DNA from: Clostridiales bacterium
Lineage (GTDB): Bacteria; Bacillota; Clostridia; Oscillospirales; Acutalibacteraceae
DNA: 5,720 bases
Assembly: GCA_012728445.1 (NCBI GenBank)
Contig: JAAYFA010000084.1
Coordinates: 1 to 5,720 of the forward strand
Direction of reading: 5' to 3'
Below, in pieces: positions 1 through 5,720 of this stretch. Below the pieces are notes generated by a model. That model did not search any database and was not told the DNA's origin. It was given only the letters and a program-made list of their open reading frames with translations. Position 1 is the first letter of the stretch; each line of letters opens with the position of its first letter. The translations under genes and the position numbers were made by a program.

Positions 1-1380
1 GAGCAGCAGTACGGTCAAAATGTTATGGGCTTTGACGCTGCCGTATCGCCCGACGAACAGAACTATCCGCAACCAAACGAAGCCGGCGAAACAATCACCT
101 GGGCAAAATACCTCAGCAACTCAGCAATCGAAAGAGCACAGCAGTTTGAAGTTCTTTATAAAGAAGCGCTTACTGCCGACAAGAAAAAATATTCTTTGTC
201 TGAAGAAGAAAATAAGAAGCTTGTCGACCAAATTGAAGAAATTCGTAAAACCGCTGCCAAACAGAGTATGTCCATCAACGCCTATTTGAGGGAATTTTAC
301 GGCAAAGGCATCAACGAGCGGTTCTTGAAGAAGCAACTTGAAAAAGAGACAATCGTCGAAAGATTCAATACAGACAAGACCGCCGAATTTAAAGCGGTTT
401 GGACCGACGAAAAGATTAAGCCTGTCTATGACGCAGCAAAAGACGATTATGATGTTGTCAGTTATCGCTCTTTTAGCTTGTCACCCGAAAAACTTACCGC
501 AAAAGAAGGCGAAAGCGCCGATACCCTTGCGGAAAGACAAAAAGCAGAAAATGTTGCCACAAAAACCAAAGCAGAAGGAATTCTCGCCACAATAACCGAC
601 GAAGCTTCTTTCCTTATCGCCGCTAAGGCAAACAAAGTTGTTGCAGAGGGTGCGACCTTTGATGAAGATGCCGATACAGCCGGATTTAATAAAACGAAGT
701 CGACCGTCGAGTCAAGCCTTACAAAAGATGCCGCAGACTGGGCTTTCGCGGATGATCGTAATGTTGGCGACAAGAGTGTCTTCCAAAAAGAATCCGGAGA
801 GTGCGTCATCGTTTGGTTGAGCAGAACACAATTCCCGACGATTACGGTAGATGTCAGACACATCCTGATTGCTTTCAAAGCTGACCCGCAAAGTCAAGAA
901 GAAGCAACAACCGAAGAAATAGCTGCCGCGAAGAATAAAGCGGATGAAGTTTACGAAAAATGGCAATCAGGCGAAAAAACCGAAGCAAGCTTTGCCGAAA
1001 TCGCCAAAACAGATTCAACGGACACCGGTTCTGCCGAAAACGGCGGTTTGTATGAAGATGTTGCGGTCGGCAGTATGGTTGCACCGTTTGAAAACTGGTG
1101 CTTTGACGCTGCCAAGAAACCCGGCGATACAGACATTGTTAAAACCGAGTACGGTTATCATATTATGTATATGGTAAACAATGACGCTGACAACTTCCAA
1201 TATCTTGATAATATTCGTGAGGAAAAGACAGCCGAAGACAACGAAGTTTATGTTAAAGCCTTGCTTGAAAGTGACGCATACAAACTCGTTCGCAAAGAAA
1301 AACGAATCACCAACGCAGAACAAGCCGCGTTAAAAGTTATAAAATCTCAGATAGCACTGCAGAAACAAAGTCAATACTAA
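1..1380 (+). CDS. Peptidyl-prolyl cis-trans isomerase, PrsA/SurA-like with parvulin domain (5' end outside window)
   Basis: This is an extracytoplasmic-type protein-folding catalyst that isomerises X-Pro bonds in exported proteins. The frame is open from base 1, so the start and any signal or lipoprotein peptide lie upstream; the ATG at 25 is probably internal. Counting that Met as residue 1, residues about 25-115 are a charged helical SurA_N-like chaperone region (YLREFYGKGINERFL). Residues about 142-267 look like a degenerate parvulin module (VVSYRSFSL, DEASFLIAA, WAFADDRNVGDKSVF, CVIVWL) without the catalytic histidine signature. Residues 275-385 are a canonical parvulin domain: VDVRHILI (His279), FAEIAKTDSTDTGSAENGGL, and YGYHIMYMV (His379). 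A lysine- and glutamate-rich helical tail follows to the TAA stop. The family assignment is secure. Whether the protein is PrsA itself or a longer clostridial relative is open, because the N-terminus is missing. The gene converges on the tRNA operon. Confidence 0.9.
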   Translation, partial: EQQYGQNVMGFDAAVSPDEQNYPQPNEAGETITWAKYLSNSAIERAQQFEVLYKEALTADKKKYSLSEEENKKLVDQIEEIRKTAAKQSMSINAYLREFYGKGINERFLKKQLEKETIVERFNTDKTAEFKAVWTDEKIKPVYDAAKDDYDVVSYRSFSLSPEKLTAKEGESADTLAERQKAENVATKTKAEGILATITDEASFLIAAKANKVVAEGATFDEDADTAGFNKTKSTVESSLTKDAADWAFADDRNVGDKSVFQKESGECVIVWLSRTQFPTITVDVRHILIAFKADPQSQEEATTEEIAAAKNKADEVYEKWQSGEKTEASFAEIAKTDSTDTGSAENGGLYEDVAVGSMVAPFENWCFDAAKKPGDTDIVKTEYGYHIMYMVNNDADNFQYLDNIREEKTAEDNEVYVKALLESDAYKLVRKEKRITNAEQAALKVIKSQIALQKQSQY

Positions 1381-1391
1381 TACAGTAACTT

Positions 1392-1434
1392 AATCGCCCC
1401 GCATAACCATATGGTTATGCGGGGCGATTCTTTT
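1392..1434 (+). terminator. Rho-independent terminator of the foldase gene, perfect palindrome
   Basis: It starts 11 bases after the TAA stop. Arms at 1392-1410 (AATCGCCCCGCATAACCAT) and 1411-1429 are exact reverse complements with no spacer, so the RNA loop must open within the central CCATATGG. A GC-rich block (CGCCCCGC) sits near the base, and TTCTTTT follows. There is no T-run on the other side, so it works best for plus-strand transcription. Confidence 0.88.
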
Positions 1435-1439
1435 GAGAC

Positions 1440-1470
1440 AAAAAAAGATCTCTGCTAAAAAGCAAAGACC
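1440..1470 (-). terminator. Rho-independent terminator of the tRNA operon
   Basis: Read on the minus strand, GGTCTTTGC (1470-1462) pairs with GCAGAGATC (1455-1447) across the loop TTTTTA. This gives 9 pairs including two G-U. Seven T residues (1446-1440) follow immediately. It lies 5 bases past the CCA end of tRNA-Trp and faces the foldase terminator, so two convergent transcripts stop within about 80 bases of each other. Confidence 0.85.
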
Positions 1471-1475
1471 ATTTT

Positions 1476-1551
1476 TGGCAGGGGCAGAAGGATTTGAACC
1501 CTCGACACGCGGTTTTGGAGACCGCTGCTCTACCAACTGAGCTATACCCCT
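1476..1551 (-). tRNA. tRNA-Trp (anticodon CCA)
   Basis: The minus-strand cloverleaf is complete. The acceptor stem AGGGGTA (1551-1545) pairs with TGCCCCT (1486-1480) with one G-U. The D arm is GCTCAGTTGGTAGAGC. The anticodon stem GCGGT/ACCGC carries loop CTCCAAA with anticodon CCA at 1518-1516. The T arm is GAGGG-TTCAAAT-CCTTC. The discriminator is G (1479), as usual for bacterial tRNA-Trp, and the 3' CCA (1478-1476) is genomically encoded. The mature body without CCA is 73 nt. It is the second gene of a two-tRNA operon, 3 bases after the CCA of the upstream tRNA. Confidence 0.97.
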
Positions 1552-1554
1552 TTG

Positions 1555-1631
1555 TGGTGGGCCATCAGGGACTCGAACCCCGGACCAACCGGTTATGAGC
1601 CGGTTGCTCTAACCAACTGAGCTAATGGCCC
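1555..1631 (-). tRNA. tRNA with anticodon CAU: elongator Met or Ile2, not initiator
   Basis: The minus-strand cloverleaf has acceptor GGGCCAT (1631-1625) fully paired with ATGGCCC (1565-1559), D arm GCTCAGTTGGTTAGAGC, anticodon stem ACCGG/CCGGT with loop CTCATAA (anticodon CAT at 1597-1595), and T arm CGGGG-TTCGAGT-CCCTG. The discriminator is A and CCA is encoded (1557-1555). It is not initiator tRNA: position 1-72 is a G-C pair and the anticodon stem lacks the three consecutive G-C pairs next to the loop. The choice between elongator tRNA-Met and tRNA-Ile2 (C34 changed to lysidine by TilS) cannot be settled by eye. C4-G69 and C5-G68 match determinants described for E. coli TilS recognition and lean towards Ile2. 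Confidence 0.95.
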
Positions 1632-1670
1632 ATGTCGGAGCATCTGTGCAAGTAGAAAACGAATAGATGT

Positions 1671-1699
1671 ATAATAACAAACCGACTGCACTTTGTCAA
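1671..1699 (-). promoter_or_regulatory. Sigma-A-type promoter of the tRNA operon
   Basis: On the minus strand a perfect -35 TTGACA (1699-1694) is followed by a 17-base spacer and a -10 TATTAT (1676-1671), five of six matches to consensus. Transcription would start near 1664, leaving a leader of about 30 bases before the first tRNA. A near-consensus promoter without an obvious operator fits a constitutive tRNA unit. Confidence 0.85.
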
Positions 1700-1822
1700 T
1701 CACTTTTATCATTATATTTTACGATTCTAAAGATTTTTAAGATGTTCATTTCGTCTGCCAAAGTTTAAAACTCCGGATTAACGGCCTCAACGCCTGTAGG
1801 TTTGAATGATGATGCTTGTCGT

Positions 1823-1859
1823 TCATCAAGGAGCAGTTGCGATAACTGCCCCTTGATGA
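1823..1859 (-). terminator. Long hairpin after the isomerase operon, probable 3'-end or terminator element without a U-tract
   Basis: It lies 17 bases past the stop of the downstream isomerase gene. On the minus strand the RNA reads TCATCAAGGGGCAGTT, loop ATCGC, AACTGCTCCTTGATGA: 16 pairs, one of them a G-U. The plus-strand RNA would have an A-C mismatch at that position (1832/1850), so the stem is better formed in the minus-strand transcript. No T-run follows (AACGACAAGC), so it is not a classic intrinsic terminator. It may protect the mRNA 3' end or work with Rho. Confidence 0.5.
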
Positions 1860-1876
1860 TTAACGCTCATCCTTGG

Positions 1877-2743
1877 TTATGCCATTTCAATAAGTCTTTC
1901 AAGGTTATTGAGACCGGTTTCGATAGCCATCCTGTTTTCTTCGATTCCTTCAAATTCAATGCTGACGTATCCTTCGTAACCGCTCTTCCTCAAGATTGAC
2001 AAGCACTGTAGGACCGGCACATCGCCGTGACCAACAATGGCCCCGCGCAGGTAGTTCCCTGCCCTACTGGTAAAGAAGCCCGCACCGGGATTAAAACCTT
2101 GTCCGCTTTTAACATGAAAATCTTTACTGTGAACATGCTTGGCAAAAGGCGCTAATCTGCCGAATGCAAGCTCCGGTGCTTCATCAGCGCAAAGGAAGTT
2201 GCCCATATCAAGCAGCATACCAAAGTTTTCTTTACCAACGCCTGTAACCAGCTTTTCGCACCGCTCACTCTCTTGGCAGAAAAAACCGTGATTTTCGACC
2301 ATCGTCGCAATGCCTTTTTCCCCGGCATACTCTGTCACACGTCTGCAGCCTTCTACAAGCACGCGAAGCGCCTGATCAAAGCTTTTGTATGTTTTCTCGA
2401 TATCCTTGTAGCCGCCGGTAGCGTCGTGCCTCATGCCCTTTACGCCAAGAATAGAGGCAATGTCTACTTGTTTGAAAAGCCGGGCAACCTCATCATCCAA
2501 ATTCGGGCAATTTAGCAGTTCAGCTCCGATTGTGTAGTTGGCGATCGGCAGCTTTTGTTTGTCACTTTCCTCCCGTAAAAGGTGTGCAAAGTCAATGACA
2601 CTTACCCCATCGGTTGGTTCGAGATCGGTAAATTCTATGGCATCAAAGCCCATATTTTTAACTTCTTTGATCAAGGTTAGTTGCGTGTATACTCCGCTTT
2701 TTAACAGCTTGTTAAAACTGTAGCTGCTGACGCATGTTTTCAT
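1877..2743 (-). CDS. Sugar phosphate isomerase/epimerase family protein (xylose isomerase-like TIM barrel)
   Basis: This is a 288-residue cytoplasmic (beta/alpha)8 barrel of the AP endonuclease 2/xylose isomerase-like superfamily, whose members are mostly metal-dependent ketose epimerases, sugar isomerases or inosose-processing enzymes. Likely metal ligands appear in the usual order: Glu150 (TMVENHG), Asp179 (LLDMGNF), His205 (HVHSKDFH) and Glu263 (VSIEFEG). The early barrel motif MGFDAIEFTDLEP (31-43) is also typical. The loop usually written GxGxV reads VGHGDVPV (237-244). Length is normal for the family and the N-terminus is intact. The ATG is supported by GAAGGGG (2757-2751) 7 bases upstream. 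It follows the other isomerase gene with a 15-base gap, so it is the second gene of a bicistronic operon. No signal peptide is visible. Substrate unknown; family assignment firm, specific enzyme name not justified. Confidence 0.9.
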   Translation of the reverse strand: MKTCVSSYSFNKLLKSGVYTQLTLIKEVKNMGFDAIEFTDLEPTDGVSVIDFAHLLREESDKQKLPIANYTIGAELLNCPNLDDEVARLFKQVDIASILGVKGMRHDATGGYKDIEKTYKSFDQALRVLVEGCRRVTEYAGEKGIATMVENHGFFCQESERCEKLVTGVGKENFGMLLDMGNFLCADEAPELAFGRLAPFAKHVHSKDFHVKSGQGFNPGAGFFTSRAGNYLRGAIVGHGDVPVLQCLSILRKSGYEGYVSIEFEGIEENRMAIETGLNNLERLIEMA

Positions 2744-2758
2744 ATATATTCCCCTTCG

Positions 2759-3598
2759 TTATGACATTAATTTTTCCAAAAACAGCACTGCATTTCTGAT
2801 GTCTTTCTCGGGATTGTCACCGACTTCACGTTCGATGGTTAAGAATCCTTTGAAACCGATATCTTCGAGCGCCGCGAGATACTCCGGCCAAGCAACTTGT
2901 CCTTCACCCAGAGGAACCTCTTCGAAGGAGTTCCCTGTGACAATTACTGATTTTACCATACCATATACGATTTCCGGATCCTTATAAAACAGTTGTTTGC
3001 CGTCTTTGGCATGTGTGTGAACGATATAATCTTTTAGGTTGTATACAGCTTGTACGGGGTCATCCCCTGTTACCATCACCAGGTTCGCCGGGTCAAGGTT
3101 TACACCAACGCCTTTGGAGTTCATTGTGTCCAAGAAGTCTTTGAGCACGCTTGATGTTTCCGGTCCCGTTTCAATGGCGAAATGCGCGTCAATACTGTCC
3201 GCATATTCAGCAAGTTCACGACAAGCGTCTTGCATCACTTTATAGCGCTCATGCTGTGGACTTTCCGGCACGACGCCTATATGTGTTGTGACAACATCCG
3301 TCCCAAGTTCCTTTGCCAAGTAGAGAATTTCTTTAGATTTACTGATTCTTTCCTTGTTTTTCTTTGTGTCCGTGAAACCGCCTATATCGCCGCAGAGTGC
3401 AGATATTTTAAGACCATTGCTTGCAACCAAGTCGATGAAGTCCCGGCGTTTGGCAGGCGTCATATTTTCGGGAGCCATTTCTCCGGAGGTGGAATAAACC
3501 TGAATACCCTGAGCGCCAACCTCTGCCGCCTTTTTTACTGCGGTTGGAATGTCTGTCCTAAAACTGTCAATGATTACGCCTATCGGAAACCTGTACAT
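2759..3598 (-). CDS. Sugar phosphate isomerase/epimerase family protein (first gene of operon)
   Basis: This is a 279-residue cytoplasmic TIM barrel of the same superfamily as its downstream neighbour but clearly divergent from it. The conserved barrel residues are present in order: His106 (VVTTHIG), Glu143 (FAIETGPE), Asp169 (GVNLDPANLV), His196 (VHTHAKDG) and Glu256 (LTIEREVGDNP). The loop EVPLGEGQVAWPEYL (227-241) is a strong family marker before the last strands. The start ATG at 3598 is supported by AAAGGAGA (3613-3606), with AGGAG ending 8 bases upstream. An extended -10 promoter precedes it. It resembles IolE/IolI and tagatose/psicose epimerase relatives only at family level. No transporter, kinase, dehydrogenase or regulator is next to it, so the pathway cannot be named. 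Two adjacent barrels in one operon suggest successive or alternative steps on related sugars or cyclitols (inference). Confidence 0.92.
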   Translation of the reverse strand: MYRFPIGVIIDSFRTDIPTAVKKAAEVGAQGIQVYSTSGEMAPENMTPAKRRDFIDLVASNGLKISALCGDIGGFTDTKKNKERISKSKEILYLAKELGTDVVTTHIGVVPESPQHERYKVMQDACRELAEYADSIDAHFAIETGPETSSVLKDFLDTMNSKGVGVNLDPANLVMVTGDDPVQAVYNLKDYIVHTHAKDGKQLFYKDPEIVYGMVKSVIVTGNSFEEVPLGEGQVAWPEYLAALEDIGFKGFLTIEREVGDNPEKDIRNAVLFLEKLMS

Positions 3599-3644
3599 AG
3601 TGATATCTCCTTTATTGTTTTACTTGACTTTAATTGTCTGAGAA

Positions 3645-3674
3645 ATTATAGCATACTCCGGGCAATGCCCGCAA
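3645..3674 (-). promoter_or_regulatory. Extended -10 promoter of the isomerase operon
   Basis: On the minus strand a perfect TATAAT (3650-3645) is preceded by TG one base upstream (TATGCTATAAT), an extended -10. The -35 is weak: TTGCGG (3674-3669) at 18-base spacing matches only the leading TTG. Transcription would start near 3637, giving a leader of about 39 bases to the ATG at 3598. A weak -35 is common at regulated promoters. Confidence 0.75.
3659..3671. promoter_or_regulatory. 13-bp palindrome in promoter spacer, candidate operator
   Basis: CGGGCA (3659-3664) and TGCCCG (3666-3671) are exact inverted repeats around a single central base. The repeat lies between the -35 and -10 of the isomerase promoter and overlaps the poor -35, a position where a bound repressor would block RNA polymerase. 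It is short for an operator and could be chance. No regulator gene is in the window to match it. Confidence 0.4.
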
Positions 3675-3694
3675 GTGAAAAGCAGCAATTATTG

Positions 3695-3734
3695 AAAAAC
3701 CTGCCTGCAAAGAGTCACTCTTCACAGGCAGGTT
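3695..3734 (-). terminator. Rho-independent terminator of the dockerin protein gene
   Basis: On the minus strand AACCTGCCTG (3734-3725) pairs with CAGGCAGGTT (3707-3698). After a small internal loop, AAGAG/CTCTT pairs around a 3-base loop. The T-run TTTTT (3699-3695) begins at the end of the stem. It ends about 115 bases past the TAG stop and only about 20 bases before the -35 of the isomerase promoter, insulating the two units. Confidence 0.85.
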
Positions 3735-3811
3735 CAAATGCTGAGTCGTTACCAGAATTGGGTATGGCTAAAACTGTTTCGCTAACAAGTACAGGTGTAG
3801 GTCACGCTTTT

Positions 3812-5720
3812 CTAAGAAATCAGCGTTGCCGCTCCTGTCGTCTGGTCGATGGTTTTAAGGTAGTTCAAGCAGTCCGCAATGATACCGGCATCGATTGCGT
3901 CAATGTTGCCGTCACCATTGACATCTGCAGCAGCACGTTTTTCTGAAGCAGTGGTCCAGTTGGATCCAACACCATTCTCATGGTCAATTATCATGGCGCT
4001 GTCGCCATCGTCAATATTGCCGTCGCCGTTGATATCTCCATATACAAGGACTTGGTAGCTGTTGATTGGGCTACCGCCGGGCGCATTGAGTAATCTAACT
4101 CTTGTGCCTGTACCACTCCCTTGCTGGGTCGGTGTTACTGCTATAGCAGCTCCGCCCAATGTCTCAAAAAAGTCTGCATTAAACCCACCCGATGTCAAAC
4201 CGTAGATAAGCTTCCTTATAGGATCAACAACCGGTGTAATTGGGTTGCCCCAATAGTCATGAGATGAGTTAAATATCGGGAGAATTTGAGGGTCATCAAT
4301 GAAATTCAAGCCGTAAATGGCCGTGTACAGCTGAGACGCAGCTTCGTCAACGATATCCTGACCATCAAATTGGATTTGTCTGTCAACCTGTTGAGCCATC
4401 ACAATGGCTTCTTCCAGGTTTAGGATGCTTGACTCGGTATAAATTCCTTGAGGAAGATTCGCCAGGCGCTGTTGTGCATCTCTGATATACTGGTCCAACT
4501 GTGTATAATCTGCAAAATCTATATAGTCTTTGAGTCCCTTGATCGCCTTGAATAGGTTTTGCCTTGCCGCGGAAACCGTTGATTGTCTTATCCCCGGGAA
4601 ACTGATCGGCACACTAATAATGGCATCTACACGAACTTTTTCTGCAAAAGTAAGCGCACGCTGATACGCAGCCCAGCTCGTCGCTGTGTAGAGACTCTCA
4701 TCTAACTCCCGATCATATGCCTTTATGAGTTCGTTGGTCAACTGAGTCGCAACCAGAGCAGGTCTCTTTTGAAGTCTGTTAAAGTAGAAGGTAACCCTGT
4801 AGGCAGCCTCTGTATTCAGTTGCAAGTCGAGGCTTTCAGGATCTTCATCGTAAGCGTCAAGCAGATCTTGCACTTCCGCTTTGGCTTGTTTGTAGTTGAA
4901 ATAGTTGCGCAGTTCCCTAAAGTCTTCTGCGCCGAAGAAGTTGTACCCCGGTTGATCGTACTGCAGGTTTTCATTAAGATTACGTGGTGTGTAGGCATCT
5001 AAAAGATTCTGCAAGGCCGTAATACCAACTAAGGGAGTCCCTGCAGCCGGTTTGCGGACATAGGTATCTTTCGTCCAAATGCCCATTACTTGTGAGAGAA
5101 GAGGGAAGAGAGATCCTAATAGGGCGCTGCTGTTGGGGTAGAGATGCAGACAAAGGTTTTGAATAAAGGCTCTCATATTAACCTTGGTGAAAACAGATTC
5201 GAAGGTCGGTAGGTTCATCGGAAGAATCGTTTGACCGCCAATGAACATCGATAATGCGCGGGAAACAGTGTTCAGAAGTACTTTCGTAACGCCTAGATTA
5301 AGCTCGGATAGCGGATTTCGTTTAACAATACTGAGCAGTCCGACATAGTCAAAATCGAGGATGTTACCAAGCAGCCAGTCCATAAGAAGATATTCGGAAC
5401 CTGTGAACGCAGCCGGTAACCAGTTAACCGGGATGATTCCAAAAATGATTTTATCAATCTTCTGCCAAACGGTGTCCGAAGGCGAGAAGGCAGCCGTGTT
5501 GAACAAACCACCGTACACACTGAGGAACCACTCAAAAACTGCGCTTATTGTTTGTTCAAAATTTAGGCCCGCCGGAATATCGATGGGCAGTAAGCCATTG
5601 AGGTAGTAGCGCCCAAGAGCCGCACCGACAACAAATACACCGTCGGTGAAGGGATTCAAGTCGCCATTGTCTATCATGGTGTCAAAGTCCATTTCAGGCT
5701 CAGGCAGAACGTCCTTCGCC
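3812..5720 (-). CDS. Dockerin-containing large surface or secreted protein (5' end outside window)
   Basis: The frame is open to the right edge (AKDVLPEPE precedes the Met at 5692), so this is the C-terminal part of a longer protein; the signal peptide would be outside. With that Met as residue 1: about 1-240 is an unrecognised hydrophobic, helix-rich region with many Leu, Phe and Trp; about 250-325 is charged and helical; about 325-390 and 396-465 are FIVAR-like three-helix repeats (LYTATSWAAYQRAL; IYTESSILNLEEAI); about 500-550 is a Gly/Thr-rich beta region (GSGTGTRVRLLNAPGG) of a kind I recall next to clostridial dockerins; 551-612 is a type I dockerin with two calcium-binding loops, DINGDGNIDDGD (553-564) and DVNGDGNIDAID (590-601). 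The dockerin would bind a cohesin on a scaffold or cell-surface protein. No catalytic domain is recognisable here. The stop is TAG at 3814-3812. Confidence 0.88.
   Translation of the reverse strand, partial: AKDVLPEPEMDFDTMIDNGDLNPFTDGVFVVGAALGRYYLNGLLPIDIPAGLNFEQTISAVFEWFLSVYGGLFNTAAFSPSDTVWQKIDKIIFGIIPVNWLPAAFTGSEYLLMDWLLGNILDFDYVGLLSIVKRNPLSELNLGVTKVLLNTVSRALSMFIGGQTILPMNLPTFESVFTKVNMRAFIQNLCLHLYPNSSALLGSLFPLLSQVMGIWTKDTYVRKPAAGTPLVGITALQNLLDAYTPRNLNENLQYDQPGYNFFGAEDFRELRNYFNYKQAKAEVQDLLDAYDEDPESLDLQLNTEAAYRVTFYFNRLQKRPALVATQLTNELIKAYDRELDESLYTATSWAAYQRALTFAEKVRVDAIISVPISFPGIRQSTVSAARQNLFKAIKGLKDYIDFADYTQLDQYIRDAQQRLANLPQGIYTESSILNLEEAIVMAQQVDRQIQFDGQDIVDEAASQLYTAIYGLNFIDDPQILPIFNSSHDYWGNPITPVVDPIRKLIYGLTSGGFNADFFETLGGAAIAVTPTQQGSGTGTRVRLLNAPGGSPINSYQVLVYGDINGDGNIDDGDSAMIIDHENGVGSNWTTASEKRAAADVNGDGNIDAIDAGIIADCLNYLKTIDQTTGAATLIS

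Noticed and set aside
25..27. ATG at 25 as the true start of the foldase
   Set aside because: The frame is open back to base 1, no Shine-Dalgarno sequence precedes it, and a signal or lipoprotein peptide expected for this family is absent after it. The gene most likely starts upstream of the window.
462..878. 138-codon minus-strand open frame inside the foldase gene
   Set aside because: It is antisense to a gene with clear parvulin homology. The low-complexity Ser/Ala/Val composition is what the reverse complement of a Lys/Glu/Ala-rich coding region gives.
1641..1670. CATCT/AGATG inverted repeat in the tRNA operon leader
   Set aside because: The 5-bp arms are separated by about 19 bases. 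This is too weak to call a structure or regulatory site.
1700..1822. AT-rich stretch between the tRNA promoter and the isomerase 3' hairpin, scanned for promoters or small genes
   Set aside because: TATA-like strings such as TTATATTTTA occur, but no paired -35/-10 leads into any gene, and there is no coding frame with a ribosome binding site.
3182..3946. 254-codon open frame on the plus strand overlapping the first isomerase gene, its promoter and the end of the dockerin gene
   Set aside because: It runs antisense to two well-supported genes and across a promoter and terminator. Its translation is rich in Cys, Phe and Arg with no recognisable domain, and no ribosome binding site supports it.
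5690..5692. Met codon at 5692 as the true start of the dockerin protein
   Set aside because: The frame continues upstream to the window edge (AKDVLPEPE), no ribosome binding site is visible before it, and no signal peptide follows it.

Overview
The window looks like ordinary chromosomal DNA from a low-to-mid GC Gram-positive bacterium, most likely an anaerobic member of the Clostridia. The grounds are strong AGGAG/GAAGGGG-type ribosome binding sites, consensus sigma-A-like promoters, compact U-tailed terminators, a tandem-parvulin foldase, and a large protein ending in a type I dockerin. The taxonomic call is inference, since no rRNA or other phylogenetic marker is present.

Layout, left to right. 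Bases 1-1380 (+) hold the 3' part of a peptidyl-prolyl cis-trans isomerase of the PrsA/SurA type, closed by a perfect 38-bp palindromic terminator. It converges on a two-gene tRNA operon read from the minus strand: promoter at 1671-1699, then a tRNA with anticodon CAU, then tRNA-Trp(CCA), then its own terminator at 1440-1470. Bases 1381-1876 contain no protein gene. Within them 1700-1822 shows nothing recognisable, and 1823-1859 is a long hairpin just past the end of the next minus-strand gene.

Bases 1877-3598 (-) are a two-gene operon encoding two different TIM-barrel proteins of the sugar phosphate isomerase/epimerase (xylose isomerase-like) superfamily. It has an extended -10 promoter at 3645-3674, with a short palindrome inside the promoter spacer that could be an operator. 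The substrate cannot be told from the sequence.

Bases 3812-5720 (-) hold the C-terminal part of a large protein: an unrecognised hydrophobic, helical region, two FIVAR-like three-helix repeats, a short beta region and a C-terminal dockerin. It ends in a U-tailed terminator at 3695-3734. Its 5' end lies outside the window.

The transcription units are cleanly insulated: every unit end inside the window has a hairpin, and four of them are followed by a new unit or a converging one within a few tens of bases. The foldase and the dockerin protein both belong to the exported-protein side of the cell, but nothing links them functionally here. I see no CRISPR array, insertion sequence, phage gene or clear novel system. 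The most unusual item is the dockerin protein, whose large N-terminal region I do not recognise.
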